Shown in pieces: positions 44,800-52,850 of a DNA stretch of 57,547 bases. The notes beneath the pieces were generated by a model that had not been told where the DNA came from, did not search any database, and saw only the letters and a program-made list of their open reading frames with translations. The stretch is from assembly GCF_022179185.1 (NCBI RefSeq), contig NZ_BPQJ01000042.1, positions 1-57,547 of the forward strand, given 5' to 3'. The DNA is from Methylobacterium frigidaeris (lineage in GTDB: Bacteria; Pseudomonadota; Alphaproteobacteria; Rhizobiales; Beijerinckiaceae). The first letter of the stretch is position 1, and the number at the start of each line of letters is the position of its first letter. The position numbers and the translations under genes are program-made.

Positions 44800-45231
44800 A
44801 TGCCGCTCCACCGGCTTCTCTACACCAGCGAAATGGCTCTCGTCGGGAGCGAGACAGAGGTCCGGCAGCAGGTCGCGGACATCGTTGCCCGATCTGCCGC
44901 GCGGAACGCGGCCGATGGTCTGACAGGCGCGCTGCTGCAGACGCGGGGCATGTTCATCCAGGCGCTGGAGGGGCCACTCGCCGCAGTCGAAGCGACGTTT
45001 GAGCGGATCTGCTGCGACCTGCGCCATCGGCGGGTCGATCTTCAGGAGTTTGTCCGCGCTGATAGCCGCGTGTTCGGCGAGTGGTCAATGGTCAGCATTA
45101 CGCCTGACCGCACGATCGAGAAGCTGTTCACGGCAGCGGATCTGCTCAACGATCAGGAGCATGAGGCGGTGTCTGCACAGGCCACCATCCAGCTCATGCG
45201 ATCGTTGCTGCTGACCGACTCTGTGCCATGA
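44800..45231 (+). CDS. BLUF-domain blue-light sensor
   Basis: The 143-residue stand-alone BLUF protein has the flavin-site residues in place: Y8 in 'LLYTS', N36 in 'AARNAADGLTGALL', Q54 in 'FIQALEGP', and W95/M97 in 'FGEWSMVS'. It should bind FAD and switch hydrogen bonding on blue light. The ~45 residues after the core form the usual capping helices. It has no output domain of its own, so it must act on a partner; the c-di-GMP enzyme 12 bases upstream in the same operon is the obvious one. AGGGG precedes the ATG. Confidence 0.93.
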   Translation: MPLHRLLYTSEMALVGSETEVRQQVADIVARSAARNAADGLTGALLQTRGMFIQALEGPLAAVEATFERICCDLRHRRVDLQEFVRADSRVFGEWSMVSITPDRTIEKLFTAADLLNDQEHEAVSAQATIQLMRSLLLTDSVP

Positions 45232-45447
45232 ATTATTCAGACTTACAATCAGCACGTTTCATTTAGATTGCCAGTGCTGAAAGTCTGTGGGTTCCAGATC
45301 GCGCGCAATCAGGAGGAACGCGGCCGGTTAGTGGTTAAGGCGGTGTGCACTCGCTTCTGGGTCGTTGTCAACAAAACGCCGGGTATCCTCACACATCAGG
45401 ACAACATGCGCGAGGGCCGGCGGCAATCAGGCGGCTTCGGTGGGGGC

Positions 45448-45687
45448 CTAGCGAATGAAGGCCAGCACATCGTTCAGTGGAAGGGAGCCAGGGTACTCAG
45501 GGAAGGCGAGGCTCACGGGTGCGCCGAGGGCCGCCATGATGTCCCGCAGATCCTCCACCCAGGCCCCGGCCTCGGCCTGGGTCGCAAAGCCGGTGCGGAC
45601 CATCGTCTTGTCCGCTCCAATGGTCACCGTCACGGCAAATCGTCCGTCCGGCATGTCGAAGATTTGGTAGCTTACGCGGCGGGCCAT
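45448..45687 (-). CDS. Hypothetical small protein
   Basis: The 79-residue protein ('ARRVSYQIFDMPDGRFAVTV', 'TGFATQAEAGAWVEDLRDIM') looks like a beta-beta-beta-alpha domain resembling phage-integrase N-terminal (AP2/Arm-like) or DUF-type small domains. No function is assigned. A plus-strand frame covering it is a shadow. Confidence 0.65.
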   Translation of the reverse strand: MARRVSYQIFDMPDGRFAVTVTIGADKTMVRTGFATQAEAGAWVEDLRDIMAALGAPVSLAFPEYPGSLPLNDVLAFIR

Positions 45688-45854
45688 ATGAGAAATTTAG
45701 GGCGGATTTTCCCAGAAACAGGGTCGGGAAGGAACCGGGCCGCGATTTCGGTGGAGACATTCGAGAAGTACGATCCGGCCCCAGCCAGAGCGGTCGTTCT
45801 CTCAGATGTCTTGACTTTTGAACCGATGTGAGTGGTACGAAGACCTATTCGGCC

Positions 45855-46337
45855 AGGCGCGTCCCAGCCGTTCTGGTGCTCGGCCTGACGCCTTGGGGTG
45901 CTGATCGTCGATATCGATCACTTCAGATCGGCAACGACCGGCACGGTCATCTCGTGGGCGATCACGTCATTCGTGCCGTTGCCGGCATCATGCAGCGCGA
46001 GCTCGGTGCGATCGGTCGGATCGGTCGTCTTGGAGGCGAAGAGTTCGCGTTGATCTCCAATGACTGCGATGAGGACGGCCTGCTTCGCCAGCTCGACATC
46101 TTCCGGGAAACGATAGCCCGGACGCCGGTCCATGTTGGCTCGACGATCGTATGGATTACGATCTCGGCCGGGGTTGCGACACGCAGACCGAACCAGTCGT
46201 TTCATGCGCTGTATGTCGAGGCCGATCAGGCGCTCTATCGCGCCAAGACCGCCGGTCGTAACCACATTGTGGTCGCTCCCATTCAGACCTTCCCATCTCA
46301 GGATGGAATGAGCCTGCCGCTGACCTCGGCAAGCTAA
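45855..46337 (+). pseudogene. Truncated, frameshifted diguanylate cyclase
   Basis: The first part reads 'LGVLIVDIDHF' in one frame; the next part, 'GNDRHGHLVGDHVIRAVA', in another, so bases were lost at about 45922. The remainder has 'IGRLGGEEFALIS' (intact GGEEF) and the C-terminal 'ADQALYRAKTAGRNH'. Everything before the GGDEF core is missing. An ORF from 45828 could still be translated but would lack the nucleotide-binding Asp strand, so cyclase activity is unlikely. Confidence 0.7.
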
Positions 46338-46537
46338 CCTACGGCCGAGTTCGGTGACACCTTGTCCAGGGCGGTCGGCTTCTGCTTCCCACCTCCATAC
46401 CGGACGTTCCCTCGCAACCAGCTAACTGCTTCCCGCTCCATCAGGTCCTTTGATGGTGGCGGATCGAGGGTCCGACTGGGACCACATCCGGCTGGGCCCA
46501 CGAGGCACGCTGCTGGCAGAGCTGTCCCACGAGAGCT

Positions 46538-46665
46538 GAAGCTGTCGTGCTGGGCTCAGAATGCCTCAGGACCGGCAGGCCGACGCAGCAGCATCACACT
46601 ACAGGAAGGCACGTGAACGCGCTGTACGACGCTCCTCGCGTGCCCCTTCGCTGGCCGCCCTCCCT
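46538..46665. repeat. Intergenic repeat, copy C
   Basis: It starts GAAGCTGTCGTGCTGGGCTC and shares CTGTACGACGCTCCT and CTGGCCGCCCTCCCTC-like ends with copy A; the centre (about 46575-46610) is more divergent. It ends 11 bases before the ATG of the next gene and so may carry its leader. Confidence 0.55.
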
Positions 46666-46676
46666 CAAAAGGTGGC

Positions 46677-47525
46677 ATGATGCCGGCTATGACGACGCTG
46701 GCTGAGCTTCCCATCTGGACCCTGCTGACCCGGCCAAGCCTTGAGGCACTGCTCAGCCGCGACGGCAGTATGCCCGAGGCGATCAAAATCGCAGCCGACC
46801 TCCACGACGTCAGCGTAGCCGATGCCCCTCTGTTGGCCCTCACACGCCTGATGATCCAACGTGCCCAGGCACTCGACGGCCTCACGCTGACCGCAACAGG
46901 TGCGTTGAGCCGCATCGATGTGCGCGCGTTTTTCGACGAGATGACGTGGCCGGGCTACGACAAGGCCAACGTGTTGGTAATGAATAAGGCGCTCAACGAG
47001 GCTGATGTGATGCCAGTCGAGATCACCCGTCGGATAGCTCAAGACCTCAAGCTACTCCGCAAACGCGAGAGGCGGCTGCTGGCGAGCAAGGCCGGTACGA
47101 TGTTGGTCCGAGAGAATCAGGCTGCCGCGTTGTTCCGGCAGCTATTCGCTACCACGTTCTGGGAGATCAACTTGGCGTATTTCGACAGGGTGCCGCTCGA
47201 GGCCTGGCCACAGAACCACATTGGCATCGTGCTGTGGTGCCTGTCGGTTGCGGGGCATGAGTGGTTCAAGGCTGAAGACCTGATACGTACGTGCACGGTG
47301 TGGGACGACACGCTTGATGAAGGTCCGCTTGATTTCGCGGGCTTCGCCTTCGAGAGCCGGGTGCTGCGGCCGCTCACGTGGTTCGGCCTCATGGAAACGC
47401 GGCTAGAGGGCGAAGACGATGTGCCGGATTGGCGTCGAGCTCGGCAGTATCGCAAGACTGCATTGTTCGATCGCGCTCTGCGATTTGAGGTCCAAATGAA
47501 CAACCCTTCGGGCGTTTCACACTGA
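46677..47525 (+). CDS. Conserved hypothetical protein
   Basis: The 282-residue protein is soluble and mostly helical, with segments 'LTLTATGALSRIDVRAFFDE', 'NKALNEADVMPVEI' and 'PQNHIGIVLWCLSVAGHEW'. I recall similar segments C-terminal to pRiA4b ORF-3-like or SEC-C-linked plant and bacterial proteins of unknown function, but cannot name the family. The ATG at 46677 follows AAAGGTGG; ATG 46680 and 46689 are alternatives. No partner is evident. Confidence 0.72.
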   Translation: MMPAMTTLAELPIWTLLTRPSLEALLSRDGSMPEAIKIAADLHDVSVADAPLLALTRLMIQRAQALDGLTLTATGALSRIDVRAFFDEMTWPGYDKANVLVMNKALNEADVMPVEITRRIAQDLKLLRKRERRLLASKAGTMLVRENQAAALFRQLFATTFWEINLAYFDRVPLEAWPQNHIGIVLWCLSVAGHEWFKAEDLIRTCTVWDDTLDEGPLDFAGFAFESRVLRPLTWFGLMETRLEGEDDVPDWRRARQYRKTALFDRALRFEVQMNNPSGVSH

Positions 47526-48009
47526 GCGCTCTCGCACTTAGGATTGCGTCCGCAACTATCAGCAGGAACCTGGCTCACGACCGAGTCCAACACCGGCATG
47601 GGCACGACGTCGGCGTAGGCAATGCCGTCGAGGACAATGCACTCGTGGAGGTGTGGCGAGAGCGGGTTAAGACCGGCAGCTTACGCGGTGATGATCCCGA
47701 TGCCCACGCTCGTGATCCACACGCGCGGCATGACGCGCCCCCTCACTGTAGGTGGTGTCGTCCTTCGTATAGGACGTCTCAGGACCGGCGAGTGCGCCGG
47801 GGGTGTGCCCGGGCAGCGCAGCAGCCTTGAACGCTGCCCTGGACGCGCTGTGGAACGCCCTGGCTAAGGTGAGCCGTCGAGCCCCTGGACTGGGAGTGAA
47901 CAATCCCCCTCCCCGCGCCAGCTGCTTGGGATGCGAACGAGTCTCGCCGTCAAACGACGAGCAGCATCGGGGCTGCCGATGCTGCTCGTCACGCCGCTAT
48001 CAATGTAGC
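47526..48009. other. Gene-poor region with a degenerate repeat copy
   Basis: No supported gene is seen. About 47771-47872 shares TCTCAGGACCGGC and GACGCGCTGTGGAACGC-like blocks with repeat copy C and may be a fourth, eroded copy. Confidence 0.35.
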
Positions 48010-48471
48010 TCACACGGCCTTCTTGCGGCGCTCCGCCATCATGAGACCCCGAGCCACCGCCGCTTCCTTGATCTGGGCGTCCAGCTCCCCCGCCCTCACC
48101 GCGTTGATCAGGGCGTCGATGATCGCCGGCAGCTTGTCGAGGGTGCCGATGCCGATGGCGGCCTTGCCCGGCTGCAGCGGCATGGGCTTGCCACCGACCC
48201 GGAGGATGAAGTGCGTGGTGCCGGCCTCATCCTGGAACCAGCCGCGCCGCACACGGCGGTTGACCTCCATGCGCACGCGCTGGCCCTGGGCATCCTTGCG
48301 CATGCCGAGGGTCTTGGGGGGCTGGTACGCCCGGCCTTCAAGGGTCGCCGTCACCATCTCCTTCTGCTCGGCGAGCTGGCCCAGCAGCTTCTCCCGCGCC
48401 CGCGCGAGGGGATCGTTGGCCGACACGGCGGGAGCAGCAGCGCTGAGCTTGAGGGTCTTTAGCACCGACAT
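48010..48471 (-). CDS. DUF6641-like hypothetical protein
   Basis: From ATG 48471 the product is 153 residues: 'MSVLKTLKLSAAAPAVSAND', then a charged helix ('AREKLLGQLAEQKEMV') and a beta-rich centre ('RRVRRGWFQDEAGTTHFILR'). The start and layout match my memory of the DUF6641 family found on plasmids and phage-like regions; its function is unknown. The open frame extends to 48507, but those residues look non-native. Confidence 0.62.
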   Translation of the reverse strand: MSVLKTLKLSAAAPAVSANDPLARAREKLLGQLAEQKEMVTATLEGRAYQPPKTLGMRKDAQGQRVRMEVNRRVRRGWFQDEAGTTHFILRVGGKPMPLQPGKAAIGIGTLDKLPAIIDALINAVRAGELDAQIKEAAVARGLMMAERRKKAV

Positions 48472-48824
48472 GTGTGTGTCCTTCGCTAGAGCACGACCAG
48501 TTCTCATGTCCAGAACACTACTGCCGTTGTCCCGCTGTTCAACCGGAGATTAGATCGTGATGATCTAGGACGCCGCTCCATCCGTGATTGATCGCAAAAT
48601 GCACCAGGCCGCACAACGACACAGTCCAGTCAGGGTCCAATTCTTAAGTAGTTGATTTATCGCTCTTATTTTTCGCTAATTCGGGCTCTTTGGTGTGATC
48701 GCGGTGCCCGCTCGCCCGCGGCGCCCTCTCCCAAAGCCATTACGACCCAAAACCAGATGGGTAGACTGGAAGTCCGCGAGTGGCGCTCTCCACGTAGCGG
48801 CAGCGTAGTGGCGCCACGAGCAGC

Positions 48825-48844
48825 CCTCGTCTGACAAGACGAGG
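48825..48844. repeat. Perfect hairpin, 7-bp stem
   Basis: CCTCGTC and GACGAGG pair around a TGACAA loop, inside the repeat-rich non-coding block upstream of the NUMOD3 gene. There is no following T-run, so it is not a standard terminator. Confidence 0.5.
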
Positions 48845-48971
48845 TGCGACAGCGCCTAACCGGCGAAGTTCCCGCGAGTGGGTTGCGAGCAGCGCGAGCA
48901 AACACGACGCGAGAACTCGCAGGTAAGGACGGTGATATTTGTGCTAGTTTGGGTGGTAGTGGGTTGTGTCT

Positions 48972-48992
48972 ATCTTCTACTTCGTAGAAGAT
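48972..48992. terminator. Perfect hairpin, 9-bp stem, triloop
   Basis: ATCTTCTAC and GTAGAAGAT pair around TTC. It marks the boundary between the GC-rich structured block and the AT-rich leader of the NUMOD3 gene. It could end a transcript coming from the left or be an RNA element; no T-run follows. Confidence 0.45.
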
Positions 48993-49181
48993 GGATCCAA
49001 TCTATTACTTCCATCTAGTGCAAATGTTACCTCCTCTAAATATATATACGACCAACCTATTATTGCAACGCTCGATACAGCCTACCGTGATCAACGCATT
49101 AGATCCCCAGCGGAAATGAAAATATTGTGATCTAGGGTTCCGGTCGTTTAAAACATTATATCACATGATAAGGAGAAGCAA

Positions 49182-49760
49182 ATGACCCAATTCAAATCCA
49201 AAAGAGATCAGGAGCTGGAGAAATTTTTGCAGCGCCTACACGGGAAGAGCAAGGCCTATCAGGAGAAGAAAGGCCGTCGGTTCGAAATTACTTGGGAAGA
49301 GTATCTTACCATGTGGAAACGAAAGCCTCGGTTCTATTACGATCTTCGCTCGAGAATATTCATAGATCCAGTGAATTTCATTCGCAGCGATCTGGGATAT
49401 GTTTTGTCGTGGATTGATAAGGATGCGTTTATGGGAGGTATCTGCACCATCCACACCATGGAAATTAAGACGAGGAAGATGAGCAAGCGGGTGTGCCACA
49501 TGCGCAGTGGCGACACCCATAGTAAGGAAAGCAAGGATAAGATCAGAGATGCTCGTATTGGCAAAAAGCATTCGCGAGATACCAAGGAAGCCATCAGCGC
49601 ATCCCTGTCTGGCACCCCCAAAAGCGCAGAGGCAAAAAAGAATATGAGTGAGGCGGCCAGCAAGCGCTGGGCGAAGGTGAGGGAAGATAAAGCGGCAGCA
49701 ATGGCCGCAATGCTTGGTAGCCACTCTCGTCTGCCAAATGTTGTGGCTTCATGTTCATAA
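49182..49760 (+). CDS. NUMOD3 DNA-binding protein, homing-endonuclease-like
   Basis: The 192-residue, very basic protein starts after AAGGAG. Residues ~110-165 contain repeats typical of NUMOD3 ('THSKESKDKIRDARIGKKHS', 'KEAISASLSGTPKSAEAKKN'), the DNA-binding module found at the end of GIY-YIG and HNH homing endonucleases. The N-terminal ~100 residues are not a recognisable nuclease domain: no GIY-YIG or HNH motif is seen. It may be a nuclease derivative that kept only DNA binding, or have a diverged active site. Its AT-richness contrasts with the flanking genes and points to phage or intron origin. Confidence 0.7.
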   Translation: MTQFKSKRDQELEKFLQRLHGKSKAYQEKKGRRFEITWEEYLTMWKRKPRFYYDLRSRIFIDPVNFIRSDLGYVLSWIDKDAFMGGICTIHTMEIKTRKMSKRVCHMRSGDTHSKESKDKIRDARIGKKHSRDTKEAISASLSGTPKSAEAKKNMSEAASKRWAKVREDKAAAMAAMLGSHSRLPNVVASCS

Positions 49761-49810
49761 TTTAGCTTCTAAGCACGACCTTAGCCATAAATAGGGACAA
49801 ACAATTGAAT

Positions 49811-49838
49811 GGCCCGGCTTGCATTTTTGCTCCGGGCC
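49811..49838. terminator. Hairpin after the NUMOD3 gene
   Basis: GGCCCGG (49811-49817) and CCGGGCC (49832-49838) form a 7-bp GC stem around a T-rich 14-base loop, 50 bases after the stop. It probably ends the NUMOD3 transcript, although no trailing T-run is present. Confidence 0.5.
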
Positions 49839-49941
49839 ACACCGTCAGCCGCAGCCCCCAGTCGTCACCTGAGTGGCAAGCCTCACTGATATCGTTTCCT
49901 TACCAACCTAGTTGCTATCTGCTCAGATGGGAGGCTTCGAC

Positions 49942-50277
49942 ATGCACACGACAATCAAGCTATTGGGCGAGGCAGATGCCATGCAGAAGCTAGGCATGCG
50001 CAGTCATGGCCGGTACGTTTATGCGGTGCAGGGCGACAAAACGCAGGAGGTAATCGACTGGGTGACCGCCGAGCCACTTCGAATTTGCATGTGTGCGGTT
50101 TGGGATGTCGGCATTTTGTTGGCCGCTTATGTTATGTTCGAGCGAGATGCCCAGACAGAGCGGCGAGTGAAAGAAATCAATCACGCGCTGGAAATGTTTG
50201 TTATGGCATTCCACGGCGCAGATAATTTCGATTGGCAGGTTCCCAAGAATGTGCCTCGGGCGGCAAAGCGACCCTGA
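49942..50277 (+). CDS. Hypothetical protein
   Basis: From ATG 49942, with GGGAGG seven bases upstream, the product is 111 residues. Visible text includes 'IKLLGEADAMQKLGMRSHGR', 'VQGDKTQEVIDWVTAEP' and a possible helix 'ICMCAVWDVGILLAAYVMFE'. That hydrophobic stretch could be a membrane segment or a buried helix. The gene is less GC-rich than the RecD2-like gene that follows. No family is recognised. Confidence 0.55.
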   Translation: MHTTIKLLGEADAMQKLGMRSHGRYVYAVQGDKTQEVIDWVTAEPLRICMCAVWDVGILLAAYVMFERDAQTERRVKEINHALEMFVMAFHGADNFDWQVPKNVPRAAKRP

Positions 50278-50592
50278 ACGAAGTATTTAGTGTTACCCCC
50301 TGCCTTTGTCTTCTGACAGATCCGTGCGGTCGCAATTCGGTGGTAGTGGCGTGATGGGTGCATCCGAACAGCCACCGCGTAGGCTTCCTGCCCAATTGAG
50401 CGGTGAGCGGAGCACCGGCATTTGATCGGACGACCCGCTATCGGCCGGATTGCCTCGCAGTTCTGGCGAAAGAACGAACCAAGAACTATATTCACGTTCA
50501 TGGCACCAGCGCTGCCCTGGATCGGCTGCAATCGCCCTGCCAAGCTATGGCAGCGGCAATGGGTCGAGACCCTGAGAGGAAGCGTGAGCGTA
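50278..50592. other. Intergenic stretch before the helicase gene
   Basis: Nothing convincing is seen. An open extension of the helicase frame from 50422 has unnatural composition. The ATG at 50593 is preceded by GAGAGGA, making this stretch a leader. Confidence 0.4.
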
Positions 50593-52806
50593 ATGGGCCC
50601 ACCGAGGCAGGTCGACAGAGCCAACCCTGTCGAGGCTCTCGCGGGCACGGTCGAGCGTGTCACCTTCCACTCGCCCGAGACCGGCTTCTGCGTGCTGAAG
50701 GTGCAGGCCCGGGGCAAGCGCGACCTCGTACCGGTGATTGGCCACGCCCCTGCCATCGGCGCTGGGGAGTGGATCACCGCCACCGGCGTCTGGATCTCCG
50801 ATCGCACTCACGGCTTGCAGTTCAAGGCTGAAACGCTGAAGGCCACACCTCCCACGGGAGCCGCTGGCATCGAGAAGTACCTCGCTTCCGGCCACATGCG
50901 AGGGATTGGCCCTGCCATGGCCAAGCGCATCGTGGCCGTCTTCGGCGAGAACACCTTCGAGATCATCGAGGCTGAGCCTGATCGGCTCAAGGAGGTCACC
51001 GGCATCGGCCCTTGGAGGGCCGCGAAGATCGTCGCGGGTTGGGCCGAGCAGAAGGCCGTGCGGGAAATTATGATCTTCCTGCACGCCCACGGTGTCGGTA
51101 CGGCCAGGGCCGTGCGCATCTTCAAAACCTATGGCCATCAAGCCATTCAGGTGATGACCGAGGACCCTTACCGGCTCGCCCGTGACATACGCGGCATCGG
51201 CTTCCGCACCGCCGACGCGATCGCCATGAGGCTTGGCATGCAGCGGGATGCCCCTCCCCGGCTGCGAGCGGGTGTCTCGTTCGCTCTTCAGACAGCCATG
51301 GATGAGGGGCACTGCGCTTTACCGGCTGAACGCCTCACGGTGCTGGCGCAGAAGCTGTTGGAGGTCGAACCCCAGCTGATCCGCGCGGCCATCGCCGAAG
51401 AATTGCGACGCGGGGAAGAGGTGATCGCCGACACGATCGGCGACGAACCCTGCGTGTTCCTGAAGGGCCTGCACGCGGCGGAGCGCGGCATCGCCGAGCG
51501 CTTGATCGCGAGGGCCGCGGGCTCGGCGCCCTGGCCCCAGATCGACATGGAGAAGGCGCGGCCATGGGTGGAGCAGAAGACCGGCAAGGTGCTCTCTCCC
51601 TCCCAGGTCGAGGCAGTGCGCGTGATGCTGGCGTCCAAGCTCTCGGTGATCACCGGCGGACCAGGTGTGGGCAAGACGAGCACGCTGGACACCGTGCTGC
51701 GCATTCTCATCGCCAAGGGAGTTCGCGTGCTCCTCGCCGCCCCCACTGGCCGCGCAGCTAAGCGGATGACGGAGCAGACCCAGCTGGAGGCTAAGACCAT
51801 CCACCGGCTGCTGGAGATCGACCCCAAGCGCGGCGGCTTCTCGCGCAACGAGGAGAACCCTCTGGATTGCGACCTCCTGGTGATCGATGAAACGTCGATG
51901 GTGGATGTGCCGCTGATGAACGCGCTGCTCAAGGCCGTTCCAGAGCGGTCAGGGTTACTGCTGGTGGGCGATGTTGATCAGCTGCCATCGGTGGGGCCAG
52001 GGCAGGTACTGGCCGATGTAATCGCGTCCGGGCGTATTCTGGTGGCACGTCTCACAGAGGTGTTTCGGCAGGCCGCCGAAAGCCGGATCGTGGTGAATGC
52101 CCATCGGATCAACGCCGGGAAGATGCCCCAACCGGCCGGGGCCGGCGAGCAGACGGATTTCTACCTCATCGAGATCGCCGAGCCTGAGGAGGGAGTGGCC
52201 AAGCTCATCGAGGTGGTGACACGGCGCATACCCAAGCGGTTCGGCTTCGATCCCGTTCGGGATGTCCAGGTGCTCACGCCGATGAACCGGGGCGTGCTCG
52301 GCGCCCGCAACCTCAACCACGAACTCCAGGCAGTCCTGAACCCCAATCCGCCTGCCATGGTGGAGCGGTTCGGTTGGAAATTCGCCCCTGGCGATCGGGT
52401 GATGGAGACGCAGAACGACTACGACCGCGAGGTGTTCAACGGCGACCTCGGCGCCGTGCTGCGCATCGACGATGATGAGGGGGCGCTCGTGGTGGAATTC
52501 GACGGGCGGGAGGTGGTGTATCCCTATGGGGAACTCGACACGCTGGTGCCCGCCTACGCAACGACGATCCACAAGAGCCAGGGGTCGGAGTACCCGGCGG
52601 TGGTGATCCCGATCGCCACGCAGCACTGGACCATGCTGGCGCGCAACCTGCTCTACACGGGCGTGACGCGCGGCAAGCGCCTGGTGGTGCTGATCGGACA
52701 GCGCAAGGCGATCGGCATGGCCGTGCGCGGGGGCGCTGCAAAGCGCCGGTACACGAAGCTGCGCGAGTGGTTATCCATCCCAGTCGTAGAACATCAACGG
52801 CGGTGA
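50593..52806 (+). CDS. recD2: RecD2-type ATP-dependent DNA helicase
   Basis: The ~737-residue product has the RecD2 layout: an N-terminal OB-like region with 'SPETGFCVLKV', tandem helix-hairpin-helix motifs ('MRGIGPAMAKRIVAVFG', 'VTGIGPWRAAKIVAGW'), and an SF1B helicase core with Walker A 'GGPGVGKTSTL' (~355), 'VIDETSMVD', 'LVGDVDQLPSVGPGQ', and the C-terminal 'YATTIHKSQGSEYPAVVIP'. RecD2 is a 5'-3' helicase used in repair in bacteria, and also found on phages and plasmids. Length matches the family. It is convergent with the CoiA-like gene. Confidence 0.95.
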   Translation: MGPPRQVDRANPVEALAGTVERVTFHSPETGFCVLKVQARGKRDLVPVIGHAPAIGAGEWITATGVWISDRTHGLQFKAETLKATPPTGAAGIEKYLASGHMRGIGPAMAKRIVAVFGENTFEIIEAEPDRLKEVTGIGPWRAAKIVAGWAEQKAVREIMIFLHAHGVGTARAVRIFKTYGHQAIQVMTEDPYRLARDIRGIGFRTADAIAMRLGMQRDAPPRLRAGVSFALQTAMDEGHCALPAERLTVLAQKLLEVEPQLIRAAIAEELRRGEEVIADTIGDEPCVFLKGLHAAERGIAERLIARAAGSAPWPQIDMEKARPWVEQKTGKVLSPSQVEAVRVMLASKLSVITGGPGVGKTSTLDTVLRILIAKGVRVLLAAPTGRAAKRMTEQTQLEAKTIHRLLEIDPKRGGFSRNEENPLDCDLLVIDETSMVDVPLMNALLKAVPERSGLLLVGDVDQLPSVGPGQVLADVIASGRILVARLTEVFRQAAESRIVVNAHRINAGKMPQPAGAGEQTDFYLIEIAEPEEGVAKLIEVVTRRIPKRFGFDPVRDVQVLTPMNRGVLGARNLNHELQAVLNPNPPAMVERFGWKFAPGDRVMETQNDYDREVFNGDLGAVLRIDDDEGALVVEFDGREVVYPYGELDTLVPAYATTIHKSQGSEYPAVVIPIATQHWTMLARNLLYTGVTRGKRLVVLIGQRKAIGMAVRGGAAKRRYTKLREWLSIPVVEHQRR

Positions 52807-52849
52807 TGCTGCCAGCGGCAGCAGCTCTCCGGCGCGGGCTACGCGCGCC
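52807..52849. terminator. Paired hairpins between convergent genes
   Basis: TGCTGCC (52807-52813) pairs with GGCAGCA (52817-52823), and GGCGCG (52831-52836) with CGCGCC (52844-52849), in the 44-bp gap between the convergent recD2-like and CoiA-like genes. This may serve as a bidirectional terminator. Confidence 0.45.
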
Positions 52850-52850
52850 A

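Larger units (their letters stand above)
48472..49181. other. Long non-coding, structured and AT-shifted region
   Basis: No supported gene covers these ~700 bases. The middle (48770-48930) is dense in inverted and direct repeats: the palindrome GTGGCGCCAC near 48808-48818, the hairpin at 48825-48844, and several GCGAG motifs. After 48940 the sequence becomes AT-rich and leads into the NUMOD3 gene. A structured RNA or a replication/transfer site are both possible. Confidence 0.45.

Noticed and set aside
45448..45687. Reading the small protein as a phage integrase N-terminal domain
   Set aside because: Only the general beta/alpha pattern fits; no integrase catalytic domain is nearby.
50278..50420. 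Minus-strand text 'RHYHRIATARI' as a transposase remnant
   Set aside because: The likeness to the 'RRIATRYDK' end of IS5 transposases is too short and the flanks do not match.
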